A stretch of 64,000 nt of DNA from Butyrivibrio sp. VCD2006 (GCF_000423925.1 NZ_AUIX01000038.1:1-64000); one strand, 5' to 3'; shown: positions 53,712-63,199, counted from the first letter of the stretch. The notes: generated from the letters alone by a model not told the origin. A program made the numbers and translations.

Positions 53712-53945
53712 TTGGTCACCCGAAAAGTTAGTCTTATTTGAAAAATTGCTCACCCGAGGGAGTTGAGTGTTATATGTAGAATTGCTCACCCGAGGAAGTT
53801 TAGTGTTATATGGAGAATTGCTCACTCGAGGGAATTTAGTGTTATATGGAGAATTGCTCACTCGAGGGAATTTAGTACTCTATCGAAAATGCTCACCAGA
53901 AAGAGTTCAGTGCTATGGAGAAAATGCTCACCAGAAAGTGAAAAG
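53712..53945. repeat. Tandem 36-bp repeats, about six to seven copies
   Basis: Units beginning ATTGCTCACCCGAGG lie at 53745, 53781, 53817 and 53853, exactly 36 bp apart, with weaker flanking units beginning near 53712, 53888 and 53923. There are no spacers, so this is not a CRISPR array. The 36-bp period keeps frames open, which creates spurious open frames. Confidence 0.8.
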
Positions 53946-53961
53946 GCAATAACACTGCCCA

Positions 53962-54852
53962 TCACTCCTCTTCCGGCTCTTTCTTGCACTGTGCCTTATT
54001 CACAAGTGCTTCCTTCAAGTTTGCAATAAGTGCCTGTTTATCTGTATTTTGCTTAAGTGTCTTATTCTTCTCAGATGTAAACTTCTTAATACTTGTCAGG
54101 ATACGTTTCTGGTTAAATGACAGCCCGCCGGCGTGAATCTCTGAAATTCTCTTTCTTGTGGCGAGGATGCGGGCTTCCATGGTTTCCTTTTCCATGTTCA
54201 CCTTGGTTTCGATGGAGGTCACTTCTGCGCGGATGCGCTCGCTAACAGCACTTTGAGCAGCGGTGATCTTCTCATAATTCTGCTGCGCCTGTATGTTGAA
54301 TTCCTCGTGCATGGATTCAACATCCTTAAGAAGAGCGGAAAGGCTCGCTTCTGTGAGGGCAAAATCTGCGCCAAACAGCATCGCCAGCACAATTCCGGAT
54401 ATTTCATAAACTATCGCGGGTATTACTTCATGTATATTATTTATGTTTGGGATAAGAAATTTCACGACCAGAATTCCTGCGAGCCCAAAGGCAATGCTGA
54501 CAGGCACGCAGATTCTTCCCTGAATGTTTAGGGGCACGTTGCTGTAATCCCACCAGCGCGCATGGAATCTTTTTTCCAAGACCCATGAAGTGCCAAATTC
54601 CGCAACTGCGCTGCCAATGCAGCATATGATGAAAATAGCCCAAATGGGGAAGTCCGGTTCAGAAAGTACGGGTATATTATTGAACACAAAGGAAGCGACA
54701 ACTACGCAGGAACCATATATCGGGCATATAGGACCAAACAAAAATCCTCTGTCAGCCCACTTTTTTTCCTTCGCGGTGCAATATATGGACTCCCATACCC
54801 ATCCGAGAAAACTATAGAAAATGAATTCGACAAAATATTGAGTTATGAGCAT
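53962..54852 (-). CDS. Putative ABC-transporter type membrane protein (CmpB-like)
   Basis: A 296-residue protein. The N-terminal 165 residues hold about five membrane helices with FFYSFLGWVWESIYC, RGFLFGPICPIYG and EFGTSWVLEKRFHARWWDYS. This is the signature of the CmpB-like family (annotated as putative ABC transporter permeases, but lacking proof). A long charged coiled-coil tail (about 190-296) follows. Alone on its strand. The 1.37-kb repeat region begins just past its stop, and AGGT lies before its start. Confidence 0.8.
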   Translation of the reverse strand: MLITQYFVEFIFYSFLGWVWESIYCTAKEKKWADRGFLFGPICPIYGSCVVVASFVFNNIPVLSEPDFPIWAIFIICCIGSAVAEFGTSWVLEKRFHARWWDYSNVPLNIQGRICVPVSIAFGLAGILVVKFLIPNINNIHEVIPAIVYEISGIVLAMLFGADFALTEASLSALLKDVESMHEEFNIQAQQNYEKITAAQSAVSERIRAEVTSIETKVNMEKETMEARILATRKRISEIHAGGLSFNQKRILTSIKKFTSEKNKTLKQNTDKQALIANLKEALVNKAQCKKEPEEE

Positions 54853-54933
54853 ATGACCTCCGTCTCTTTTTCCGGTTCACGTTTGATCACGATGATATAA
54901 GTCTCTATAAGTATCTTATCATATAAGTATTGA

Positions 54934-54963
54934 TTGAAAAAATGCATAAAATTGGACTATAAT
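54934..54963 (+). promoter_or_regulatory. Promoter of the methylglyoxal synthase gene
   Basis: TTGAAA (54934-54939) and TATAAT (54958-54963) are 18 bp apart, 27 bases ahead of the start codon. AGGAGG lies about 8 bases before the ATG. Confidence 0.7.
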
Positions 54964-54989
54964 ATCAAAAAATCAGGAGGAGTATAGCA

Positions 54990-55472
54990 ATGACAGATAC
55001 AATTACATTAACCATAGGAAAACAAAAGAATATAGCGCTTATTGCCCATGATGGCAAAAAGGCTGAGCTTATACAGTGGTGCAAGGATAATGCAGAAACA
55101 CTTAAGAATCATTTCCTTTGCGGAACAGGAACAACAGCCCGCATGATCACTGATGCAACAAACCTTCCGGTAAGAGGCTACAATTCAGGTCCCCTCGGTG
55201 GTGATCAGCAGATTGGCGCAAAAATTGTTGAGGGCAAGATCGACTTTGTAATTTTCTTTTCAGATCCCCTCACAGCAGCACCTCATGACCCTGATGTTAA
55301 GGCTCTTATGAGAATTGCGCAGGTTTATGACATTCCCTTCGCAAACAACAAGGCCACAGCAGATTTCCTGCTCCACTCTTCTTATATGGATGAAGAGTAC
55401 AACCACGAAATCATCAATTTCAAGCAGAATATCGCTAATAGAGCGGAGACATTACCGACTGAGATTAATTGA
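54990..55472 (+). CDS. mgsA: Methylglyoxal synthase
   Basis: A 160-residue enzyme that turns dihydroxyacetone phosphate into methylglyoxal and phosphate, a bypass of lower glycolysis that frees phosphate. Catalytic-type residues are in place: His20 in LIAHDGKK, the phosphate loop GTGTT at 45-49, Asp72 in GPLGGDQQIG, His99 and Asp102 in APHDPD. Length is normal. It is a single-gene unit with a good promoter and terminator. In sugar-fed rumen bacteria the enzyme balances excess carbon flux. Confidence 0.95.
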   Translation: MTDTITLTIGKQKNIALIAHDGKKAELIQWCKDNAETLKNHFLCGTGTTARMITDATNLPVRGYNSGPLGGDQQIGAKIVEGKIDFVIFFSDPLTAAPHDPDVKALMRIAQVYDIPFANNKATADFLLHSSYMDEEYNHEIINFKQNIANRAETLPTEIN

Positions 55473-55486
55473 GGATAAAAATAAAA

Positions 55487-55520
55487 CCTCAGGGCATCAA
55501 TTGTCCTGGGGTATTTTTTT
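55487..55520 (+). terminator. Terminator of the methylglyoxal synthase gene
   Basis: CCTCAGGGCA and TGTCCTGGGG form a 10-bp stem (two wobble pairs), followed by TATTTTTTT. Confidence 0.85.
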
Positions 55521-55604
55521 AATTGCCCGGAGGTTTTTTACAAAGCTAGTCTTTTCCATTCATTTGTTGCCGTTTCATTTATTTGAACCTTATTAGACCT
55601 TTTT

Positions 55605-56258
55605 TTACATCTTTAGTCCTTCATCAAGCAGCCGCCTATACTCATCAAAACTTATAGGGATGCCGCCCATGCTTTTGAGGTGCTCGGTTTCAAACTGGCA
55701 GTCGATCATGACATAGCCATTCTCTTCGAGGACTTTTGAAAAGAGGATTAGAGCCACTTTGGAACCGTTTGGCAAATCGGAAAACATGCTCTCGCCAAAG
55801 AAACAGCGGCCAAGGCTGACGCCGTAGAGCCCGCCTGCGAGCTCGCCGTCAATGAAGGCTTCCACGCTTATGGCAAATCCGTTGTCGGCAAGTCTTTTGT
55901 AGGCTTCTTCCATGTCATCGTCTATCCAGGTGCCCTCTTCGTTTTCGCGCTTCAGTCTGCATCTGTGCATGGTATCTGAAAAGTCCCTGTTAATCCTAAT
56001 GAAAACCTCATGCTTTTTGAAGAACTTCCTCATGGAATGAGAAATGTGAATATCGCCCGGTTTTATGATGAAGCGATCCTTTGGTGCCCACCATAATATA
56101 GGGTCACCCTCGCTGTACCAGGGAAAGATTCCGTTGCTGTACGCAAGGAGAAGACGCTTAAGGCTGAGGTCTCCGCCAATAGCGAGAAGACCGTCATCAT
56201 CAGCCAGGGTAGGATCCGGAAATATTATTTCGTTTCTATTTAATCGATAAACCGCCAT
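55605..56258 (-). CDS. aat: Leucyl/phenylalanyl-tRNA-protein transferase
   Basis: A 217-residue enzyme. It attaches Leu or Phe from aminoacyl-tRNA to proteins with an N-terminal basic residue, marking them for ClpS/ClpAP in proteobacteria. Motifs: LAYSNGIFPWYSEGDPILWW, RDFSDTMHRC, GGLYGVSLGRCFFGESMFS and IDCQFETEHLKSMGG. It is full length. Its presence in this lineage is less common, and the N-degron pathway needs ClpS, which is not in the window. It stands alone. Confidence 0.92.
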   Translation of the reverse strand: MAVYRLNRNEIIFPDPTLADDDGLLAIGGDLSLKRLLLAYSNGIFPWYSEGDPILWWAPKDRFIIKPGDIHISHSMRKFFKKHEVFIRINRDFSDTMHRCRLKRENEEGTWIDDDMEEAYKRLADNGFAISVEAFIDGELAGGLYGVSLGRCFFGESMFSDLPNGSKVALILFSKVLEENGYVMIDCQFETEHLKSMGGIPISFDEYRRLLDEGLKM

Positions 56259-56280
56259 AATTATTAGCCATAAAAATTAA

Positions 56281-56308
56281 GAAAAAGGGGCAAAACTAAT
56301 TTTGCCCC
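56281..56308 (-). terminator. Terminator after the 56340-58202 gene
   Basis: GGGGCAAAA and TTTTGCCCC form a perfect stem; on the minus strand TTTTT follows. Confidence 0.85.
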
Positions 56309-56339
56309 ATACATTGTGTTAAGAAAATTTCCAATCGCT

Positions 56340-58202
56340 TTACGAGAATATCCCAATCGTCTTAACCACGCCATTCTCTATAGTAAACTGAAGTCCCAGC
56401 ATGGATTCCATGAGCTGGCTGATATAGTCCTTAAACTCATCTCTGCTCATATGGATGTTATCCTCATCTCCGCCTCCGGATACGTATTCTGTGGATGAAT
56501 CAGTAGTAATGAGGTAGGTGGCAGATCCGAGATGCTTAAAGTTGATGTCGTCCTCTTTAAGTGCGATGCTACCGTCAATTAATAAGCCCTCATCGATGAA
56601 TTCAACACTGTTTACATATTCCTCAGAAAATGTAGTATCTGTTGAAAGAGATGTGTAGTATGAACCATCAGGCAGGGTGGTAACATCTGCAGGATCGTAG
56701 TCTTTTGTAATAATCACTCCGCCTTTATCAGATGCTACGTCTACATTCACAGAGTCTGTGACGGCATCGCCCATCTGCTCATTATATTCAGCTTCCGGAT
56801 TTGTATATACATAGCGACCCTTGAAACCGCCATCAAGCTCTATCATATTTCTCTTGTATGTCTCTGCGCGTACTGCCTTCACAGTGCCACCTGTTGTCTC
56901 GAAGACAAACAGATCATAGCAGTCGTCAGGCTCAGACAGGATAACATATACAAATTCCGTGCCATCAGCTTTATGGACAATATAATAATCCGAATAATTT
57001 ACAGTTACATTGCAGGGTTTTTCAATTGTTGCATAACTGTCCGGAAGAATAAGTGTAATCGCCTTTGCAGGTATATATCCGTCCTTATATTCGCCGGCTG
57101 CGGTATATGTTATGATCAGCTCATCCTTGATATCTCTGTCTAAGAAATCCACGTCATCATGGATAAATGCAATCCTAGGAATGATATATCCCTTGCTTGT
57201 GTCCGGAGTGAATTTCTCATCAATAACTCCTTCATACTCGTCATAACCAATGACTACATCTGAATCGCCATAGTTATATGAGGTTATCTCATAGGGATTG
57301 AATATAAAATGCATACCGTCAGCTGCAAGGTACCAGTTGTAGGGAAACTCTGCATGCTCATAGTCGTCCGTATCGGAAGACGTCGGATTAAACTTGTAGT
57401 GAGCAAGAGTGTCCTCAATCCCCTTAAACTCGGTAGCATCCACTTCTATTGCATGCAGCTCTTCTGCAAGAATCTTGTTGAGCTCCTCTTCCGAGCACTT
57501 TACAACATCATCTGTATTAAGCTCTTTGCCGGTCGCGGTATCATAGGTGCAACCATGTCTTGTGTAAAGATTGTGGAATCCGCCGTAAAATTCATCAATA
57601 TCGGCTATTGTGCTAAGAACCGTGTTATCCGCGCGGATTACTTTCATCTCTTCGTTGTAGTAAAACGGATCATAAAAAGAGTAGCCGCTGTCAAGTGCCT
57701 TTTCATAATCACTCGTTGACTGAGCAATCAGATCGCTTTCAGCTTTTTCATCTTCGGCAATCTTCTTTTTGGCATTGCTGCTTATAGTCGCATACAGCTC
57801 CGGATAAACGCTTGCAGCCTCCTCATTCATCGTAAGGACAGCGTATTTACCCTCTATGATCTCACCCTTTGTGAAGTCATTTTCAGGGTTTGCAAGAGTC
57901 TTATCTCCGCTATAGTCTTCCCTGAATGTCTTGTAAACAGTTAGGAACATCCCACCCATGAAAACAGGACTTTCCTCTTCCTCTGCCTCAGCCTCGGTTT
58001 CTTCGGCCTCCTCTGAACTCTCTTCACCTGCGTCGTCCTGCGCCTCATCCTGAGCTTCTTCTGCGGGAGCCTCGGTCACCTCTTCCTTAGGTGCCTCTTC
58101 TATTTCTCCGTAGTCAATATTTCCCTCAACTTTACTGCCACAGCCGTAGGCAGCCAGCATTGCAGCTAAAATTACACCTGTTATAATTTCTTTTCTTTTC
58201 AT
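56340..58202 (-). CDS. Large secreted lipoprotein, unknown function
   Basis: A 620-residue lipoprotein. The signal peptide MKRKEIITGVILAAMLAAYG ends in lipobox AAYGC. An acidic, low-complexity linker of Glu, Ala, Asp and Pro (about 30-75) follows, then a large beta-rich Tyr/Asp-rich extracellular part with no recognised domain. It sits alone with its own terminator. Such linkers hold a domain away from the membrane through the cell wall. Function unknown; it may belong with the similar protein at 59736-61850. Confidence 0.78.
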   Translation of the reverse strand: MKRKEIITGVILAAMLAAYGCGSKVEGNIDYGEIEEAPKEEVTEAPAEEAQDEAQDDAGEESSEEAEETEAEAEEEESPVFMGGMFLTVYKTFREDYSGDKTLANPENDFTKGEIIEGKYAVLTMNEEAASVYPELYATISSNAKKKIAEDEKAESDLIAQSTSDYEKALDSGYSFYDPFYYNEEMKVIRADNTVLSTIADIDEFYGGFHNLYTRHGCTYDTATGKELNTDDVVKCSEEELNKILAEELHAIEVDATEFKGIEDTLAHYKFNPTSSDTDDYEHAEFPYNWYLAADGMHFIFNPYEITSYNYGDSDVVIGYDEYEGVIDEKFTPDTSKGYIIPRIAFIHDDVDFLDRDIKDELIITYTAAGEYKDGYIPAKAITLILPDSYATIEKPCNVTVNYSDYYIVHKADGTEFVYVILSEPDDCYDLFVFETTGGTVKAVRAETYKRNMIELDGGFKGRYVYTNPEAEYNEQMGDAVTDSVNVDVASDKGGVIITKDYDPADVTTLPDGSYYTSLSTDTTFSEEYVNSVEFIDEGLLIDGSIALKEDDINFKHLGSATYLITTDSSTEYVSGGGDEDNIHMSRDEFKDYISQLMESMLGLQFTIENGVVKTIGIFS

Positions 58203-58458
58203 AATCCCCTATATTTCCTTTTCCATTTTTCCTCATAATATCATTTGTTTAAGATTTTTCCAATGTTCTCATGAAAATCAATAAATTACTTAGGACAGAT
58301 CATGAATTCCAGGGCATCGCTGATTTTATTATGGAACTTTTCACAAGTTAATGCGAAAGGGATATAATCTATGAAAAGAATACTTTGTGATTGAAGACAT
58401 CGCTAACCGGTATATATGACTTTTACAGTATCTGTTGATGGTAAATGAGGGGTGGACC

Positions 58459-59373
58459 ATGAGGAAAGGATTACTTGTTGCAGTATGTATTACTGTGGTG
58501 GCAGTAACGATAGTTGCAGGTTTTCTGTCAGTAAGAAAAATGAATAACCGTGAGGCCTTTTCAGATGAAAGGGCATACCGAAATTCTGTAGACCTTGACC
58601 TTAGATATGATGATTTTGAGGAGGCTATAGCAAAAGATCCGACGATTTCCGGTAATTATCAGGAGCTTCGGGATGCCGCCTCAGAGGCCTACAAAATACT
58701 CAATAATGAACGCGCAGCTCATAACCTTGAGCCTATGATGTGGGACTACGCTCTTGAAATCTGTGCACAGACAAGAGCTGAAGAGATAACATATGTTTTT
58801 GAATCCGGTCATACGCGACCCAATGGAACGGCCTGGTATACGGTTAATCCAAGGGTTTTGCTTGGCGAGAACATATATAAAGGGAAAAAATCCGCTGATA
58901 AAGTAATGGCTTCGTGGCTTTCTAATGAGGCCGATAAAGAGAATTTCCTAAGTAATGATTTTACCAAAACTGCCATCTGTGTATTTAGTAATGACAAAGG
59001 TGAATACTACTGGGTCGCAGCATTTGGAACAGAGCTTACAGACATAACATTTGTAAATGATGTGCAGCCCGGAGAAGTATGGATCCTTAAAGATATAGAA
59101 AGCAACCGCCATACATCTGTCTGGGGAACTGCGATGATTGACGCAGAGGAACCGGGGACGGAATATCATCCGGGTATACCAAAATCTTCTGACGGAAAAT
59201 ATCTTTTCAGAATGATAGACAAGGACGGAATCTATTACGATGCAGATATTCCAGAGCTCCAAAACGGCTGGAAGGTTAAGATATACACTGATGATACAGA
59301 TGTGTATTTGGACATCTATGATGAAAACGGTGAACTCATGCATAAATGCGAAGTGTTTAACGCAGCGTTATAG
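58459..59373 (+). CDS. Membrane-anchored CAP (SCP/PR1) domain protein
   Basis: A protein of about 304 residues. One N-terminal membrane anchor (about 4-22, uncleaved) is followed by a CAP domain at about 60-200. That domain reads NNERAAHNLEPMMWDYALEI then CAQTRAEEITYVFESGHTRP, with the CAP core GENIYKG and WVAAFG. A small beta C-terminal domain ends the chain. CAP proteins act outside the cell, with roles in wall biology or host contact. The start at 58459 follows GAGGGGTGG; the longer frame to 58435 would contain this site. Confidence 0.85.
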   Translation: MRKGLLVAVCITVVAVTIVAGFLSVRKMNNREAFSDERAYRNSVDLDLRYDDFEEAIAKDPTISGNYQELRDAASEAYKILNNERAAHNLEPMMWDYALEICAQTRAEEITYVFESGHTRPNGTAWYTVNPRVLLGENIYKGKKSADKVMASWLSNEADKENFLSNDFTKTAICVFSNDKGEYYWVAAFGTELTDITFVNDVQPGEVWILKDIESNRHTSVWGTAMIDAEEPGTEYHPGIPKSSDGKYLFRMIDKDGIYYDADIPELQNGWKVKIYTDDTDVYLDIYDENGELMHKCEVFNAAL

Positions 59374-59438
59374 GAACAACCTGTAAAAGTTGTGGTATTA
59401 TTACGAGCAAATGATAGAGGGAATTTGGGGGAACAGGT

Positions 59439-59735
59439 ATGGAAAACAATAATTTTAATGACTGGGGATTTTCGGGAAACAGCAATCCAAACAACTGGAA
59501 CTATGATCCGGTTACCGGACAACCTTTAAACAGGAACGGCTCAAACCCGTATCAGAACAACGGGCCAATGCCTGAGCATGTCTACAAGGATATGATAAAG
59601 CAGCAAAAGAAAATGTACGACAATAACAGCAAGGAATGCAAATATCTTTGCTTCGCTTCTCTTGCATGCTGGCTTGTATCTAATTTCTTTTTCTTTTTCG
59701 AGAACCAGATCCAGAGCTGTTTAAAAATGGGATGA
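59439..59735 (+). CDS. Short Asn-rich protein with C-terminal membrane segment, possibly truncated
   Basis: A 98-residue protein. The first 40 residues are rich in Asn, Gly and Pro (NNWNYDPVTGQPLNRNG), followed by a Lys/Gln stretch and one hydrophobic segment near 70-88. This resembles DUF4190-type membrane proteins, which usually have two or more helices, so the chain may end early: the T-rich run CTTTTTCTTTTTCGAG at its 3' end is a likely indel site. It lies 66 bases after the CAP gene and is convergent with the next lipoprotein gene. Confidence 0.5.
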   Translation: MENNNFNDWGFSGNSNPNNWNYDPVTGQPLNRNGSNPYQNNGPMPEHVYKDMIKQQKKMYDNNSKECKYLCFASLACWLVSNFFFFFENQIQSCLKMG

Positions 59736-61850
59736 TTAGTCAATATAATCCTTCACATTAAAAGATTCGTCGGTCAACTGCTCTTCTTCTGTTATTCCGG
59801 GGACAAATTCCTTACAGTATGTTTTTCCGGACAATCTGTCTATGTAATAACGGAGCTGGGCACCTGTATAAGATCTGTATAATACGACAATATCAGCGTC
59901 ATTGCTTGAATCAATATTCCAGTAGACATTGTAATCTCCGGAATTTACGATTCTTTCTAAATCAGGGTTGTTTTCAAGGCAATACTTTTTGATAGCTGCT
60001 ACTGCCTGATCATCAGTAATGCCTACTTCCTTTCCGGCTAATTTATCAAGAAAAGTGGCATAGTCCATATTTCCTGAAATAACCTCAGTTTCATAGCTAT
60101 CATAAAGGTCAACTATCGCCTTGATTTCTTCCTCGGTCATTTTTTTATCGGTTTCGTTATAATACTCTATGGAACCAACAAATTCATCAGAGACTTGGAG
60201 TTCATCATCTGAAGGAGATCCATCTCCATCAAGATCATTGAAGTTATAACATTTAGTCCAATAATCGGTTTCAATTTCCCCAACGTCACGTTTTGACATA
60301 TAGGTATTGTAGTAGATAGCGCCTGCATAATCGGCATTCCCGTTATAAAAGATGCCTTTTTTTGGCGCATAGGAGTATCCGGCATTTCCTCCGGCTCCAT
60401 AAGCCCATTCGTTTATGAGATAATGAGCTTTGCCGTCTTCGAATGCAACAAGAGAAACCCAATATCCCGGATAGCCAACAACAAATTCCGGGATGTCGTC
60501 GTCATCTGCATAAATCAGGTCATATTGGATTTTCTCATCTCTTATGTTATAAATATGGGCCAAATGAGTGTACAGTTCCTGATAGCTGCTGTATTGTCCT
60601 GCCTTGTTATCACCAAGAAATGCCTGCTTAAGTCCTGCTATGGTGAATTCACAGCCCATTTCTGACATATCCGCTTCACTCAGCTCTATAAAGTCTTCAA
60701 ATGGAAATGCTTCTGAAAAAGACACATAAAGCTTGGCATATTTTCCGAAATCCGAGTCGCCGATAATAGCTATATCATCCATTCCATCACCATTAAAGTC
60801 AAAGAAGCCCACAGCTATTATTTTCTTCAGGTGAGTATACTCGTCTTCAGAATAAATTGACGTATAAAGATCCGTAACAAACTTGCCATCTTTAACAATA
60901 GTAATCTCTGCTTCATCGGGATTAGCGGAATAAGTGACAAAATGTATCGGAGAGTCATACTGTGAAAGCGCTATATCAAAAGTCTGCTCTTCATCGCGGT
61001 AGTCATCCCACTGAATGTCATTTGATTCCATGACCATTGTATCCGCAGCTTTAGTAAATTTGAGAACTCTATCAGCCATTCTGCCATAGTGCTTACCGGC
61101 ATTATTTCCTTCTAATTCCTCGGAATTCACTCTGAATCGCAGCTCATAATGATCGCCGGTCTTTTCACCGGACACACATGTATATTGAGTCGGAGCTGAA
61201 GTCCAATGTATTTTATAATAGGAATCATGTTTGTCCACATAATCCCATGAAAGAATGTTGCCTGCTACACTGCTTAATCCTGTGTGCTCTTCAATATAAT
61301 TTGCAAGGTCACTCTTTCTTATAACGAAAAGATCCCCATACAATTTTTTCTCGCCCATAGATTCCAGATAGTCGTTGATCTCATCCTCCGACACATCCTG
61401 CACTAATAATCCTGCACCGAATTCCAGGACAGAGTTCCAGTTTATCTCGTCAGGCGAATTGTATGCTTCCTTTAGAAATCCGTTGTACTCTTCTGCGTTA
61501 AAAAGGTCTGTAAACTCCTGAAGTTCAGACTCGGTCAGTTCAACTTTGGGTTCCTGTTCGTTGGCGTCAGTCGAATCAGCTGCAGACTCCTGGCCATTGG
61601 CTTCAGTCAGATCAGCAGTAGTTTCCTGGTCGTTGGCGTCACTCTCCTGCTCTTCGGCCTGGGAAGTCTCAGCTTCTGACTGTTCCTGTGCAATTTCCTC
61701 CTGAGCCTGATTTGTGTTTGTGTTATTTTCGACAGACGAGTCCTTGCCACCACATGCGGATAAGGACATCAGCATTCCGGACAGAATTATTGTTTTTATT
61801 ACATGATTACAAGACCTTTTTAAGAGGCTTGTATAGGATTTGTTTTTCAT
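59736..61850 (-). CDS. Large secreted lipoprotein with acidic 12-residue repeats
   Basis: A protein of about 704 residues. It has a signal peptide and lipobox (LSACGG), then an acidic Glu/Gln/Thr linker with three 12-residue repeats (ANDQETTADLTE, ANGQESAADSTD, ANEQEPKVELTE) encoded by 36-bp DNA repeats. A beta-rich body carries two loop sequences of the Ca-binding type, DFNGDGMDD and DLDGDGSPSDDE. The start is set at 61850, where GGGGG lies about 5 bases upstream. It is convergent with the gene at 59439-59735 with no gap. Function unknown. Confidence 0.78.
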   Translation of the reverse strand: MKNKSYTSLLKRSCNHVIKTIILSGMLMSLSACGGKDSSVENNTNTNQAQEEIAQEQSEAETSQAEEQESDANDQETTADLTEANGQESAADSTDANEQEPKVELTESELQEFTDLFNAEEYNGFLKEAYNSPDEINWNSVLEFGAGLLVQDVSEDEINDYLESMGEKKLYGDLFVIRKSDLANYIEEHTGLSSVAGNILSWDYVDKHDSYYKIHWTSAPTQYTCVSGEKTGDHYELRFRVNSEELEGNNAGKHYGRMADRVLKFTKAADTMVMESNDIQWDDYRDEEQTFDIALSQYDSPIHFVTYSANPDEAEITIVKDGKFVTDLYTSIYSEDEYTHLKKIIAVGFFDFNGDGMDDIAIIGDSDFGKYAKLYVSFSEAFPFEDFIELSEADMSEMGCEFTIAGLKQAFLGDNKAGQYSSYQELYTHLAHIYNIRDEKIQYDLIYADDDDIPEFVVGYPGYWVSLVAFEDGKAHYLINEWAYGAGGNAGYSYAPKKGIFYNGNADYAGAIYYNTYMSKRDVGEIETDYWTKCYNFNDLDGDGSPSDDELQVSDEFVGSIEYYNETDKKMTEEEIKAIVDLYDSYETEVISGNMDYATFLDKLAGKEVGITDDQAVAAIKKYCLENNPDLERIVNSGDYNVYWNIDSSNDADIVVLYRSYTGAQLRYYIDRLSGKTYCKEFVPGITEEEQLTDESFNVKDYID

Positions 61851-61897
61851 ATTAACCCCCATTGCAAAAGCATTCTCTCATATTATACGTTTCAGAA

Positions 61898-62236
61898 TTA
61901 GCTTATAGGCTCTAAATATTCTATGGTTTTGCCGTGCGATTTTGCATATTCAATCTCTGACTTCGTACTGTCACCAATATAGCCGCCGACATTAATTACG
62001 AAAATTCCATCTGCCATATCGATCTTGCGTTTATGCATATCATCCAGCATTTCCTTGGTTTTGGTGAGCGTTCCCTCGTCCATGTTTTCCCATACTTCCT
62101 GGTCTCCTGAATGACCAAAAAGACCGACACTTATTACTATATTGCCCGCCAGTGTCAGCTTTTTCTGAACTTCCATGAATTCATTTTTAAAACGTGTGCT
62201 TCCGCATAGTGTAATTACCGGGTATTTACCTGTCAT
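61898..62236 (-). CDS. Nucleoside 2-deoxyribosyltransferase-like protein
   Basis: A 112-residue protein. It opens with VITLCGSTRFKNEFMEVQKK and has MADGIFVINVGGYIGDSTKS followed by EIEYAKSHGKTI. This is the nucleoside-deoxyribosyltransferase/DUF4406 fold, with the typical GSTRF nucleotide loop and the catalytic-type Glu in KSEIEYA. Members exchange or hydrolyse bases on nucleosides. The gene overlaps the end of the upstream membrane gene by 11 bases, so the two are translated together. Confidence 0.75.
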   Translation of the reverse strand: MTGKYPVITLCGSTRFKNEFMEVQKKLTLAGNIVISVGLFGHSGDQEVWENMDEGTLTKTKEMLDDMHKRKIDMADGIFVINVGGYIGDSTKSEIEYAKSHGKTIEYLEPIS

Positions 62237-62738
62237 TAACGGGTTCCTTCCTCTCTTTTCGCATTCGTATGATAGTCACGATGTTGGCAACTATTGTCGC
62301 AGCATCCGAAGCTGCTCCGGTATATGATCCGAGAATAAAATGGTAAAAAAGCCACGGAATAAACGTAATCATCACAAGCAGCTTGAACCTGATCGGATCC
62401 TTTACATCCATGAAAATGATATAGACTATGCACACCGCAGCAGGGATCATTCCGAGAATTCCCTGATCATTGAGAAGTACGGTCATAACAATGGATGCGA
62501 TTATAAAAAACAGCTTCCAGGGGAGATTTAGCTTCTCCTTATAACATATGTAATTTCTTACACAGGACAACACATTACTTACGGCACCTGTCACTCCGCC
62601 AAGAAGTAACATAGCCACACCCTGCATCAGCAGCTGCACTATCTGCAGTATTAGTATTCTTGATTTTTTCTTAACCGCGCCGGTTCCGATCTGTATCAGC
62701 GCAGCAAAAAAATCTATTATGTTAGCGGCGATCTGCAT
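62226..62738 (-). CDS. YgjV-like membrane protein
   Basis: A 170-residue protein with about five membrane helices. The opening FFAALIQIGTGAVKKKSRIL and the motif GAVSNVLSCVRNYICYK match the YgjV-type inner-membrane family, function unknown. The stop overlaps the start of the deoxyribosyltransferase-like gene. It is divergent from the decayed region that begins at 62777. Confidence 0.72.
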   Translation of the reverse strand: MQIAANIIDFFAALIQIGTGAVKKKSRILILQIVQLLMQGVAMLLLGGVTGAVSNVLSCVRNYICYKEKLNLPWKLFFIIASIVMTVLLNDQGILGMIPAAVCIVYIIFMDVKDPIRFKLLVMITFIPWLFYHFILGSYTGAASDAATIVANIVTIIRMRKERKEPVNDR

Positions 62739-62776
62739 TAGTTATTTGGCCTCCAATCAAAACTTTTATTTCCTTT

Positions 62777-63199
62777 TTGGGTTTGGTACATGTTTGGGAA
62801 GAATACTTTTCCTTCCAAATGATCAATGAAAAAAGTATAGCACAGGGTTATAAGATTATCATAGCAATATCAATTGCTTGTGAAGCATTCATGTTTGATA
62901 CAGAAGAAACAATCAGATCCTGTGCTGATCCATTGTCTAAAGCCCTTGATACAGATGTGATGGCAGCTTCTTGCTATGATTCTGATTATCTTAGGCTTGC
63001 ATTACTCAATGTCAACGATAAAACAGATGGCTGGATAAATGTGGGAAAGAGCTATGATCCTTTGATCAGAAGGATTTGGATTCATGTTCGTGGGTGATTT
63101 TGTTGAATATGATGAAATAACCTTTGAACATGTTTACTTATGTTTGCCAGGTAAAAAGACCAAATACATCGATATTGATTTAAAAAAGGTCAACTTAGA
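62777..63199 (+). pseudogene. Frameshifted hypothetical gene
   Basis: Two frames make one protein. The first reads MINEKSIAQGYKIIIAISIA and on to GWINVGKSYDPLI. The second continues GFMFVGDFVEYDEITFEHVY after a shift near 63075. The text resembles a small soluble protein of the kind found near toxins and immunity genes, but I cannot name a family. Both the shift and the abrupt junction into the next fragment near 63200 show decay. Confidence 0.5.

Noticed and set aside
53712-53945. Possible CRISPR array with 36-bp repeats
   Set aside because: The units are directly adjacent with no unique spacers, and there are no cas genes anywhere in the window.
53763-54029. Open frames through the 36-bp repeats
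   Set aside because: They exist only because the period is a multiple of three. There is no ribosome binding site or protein-like composition.
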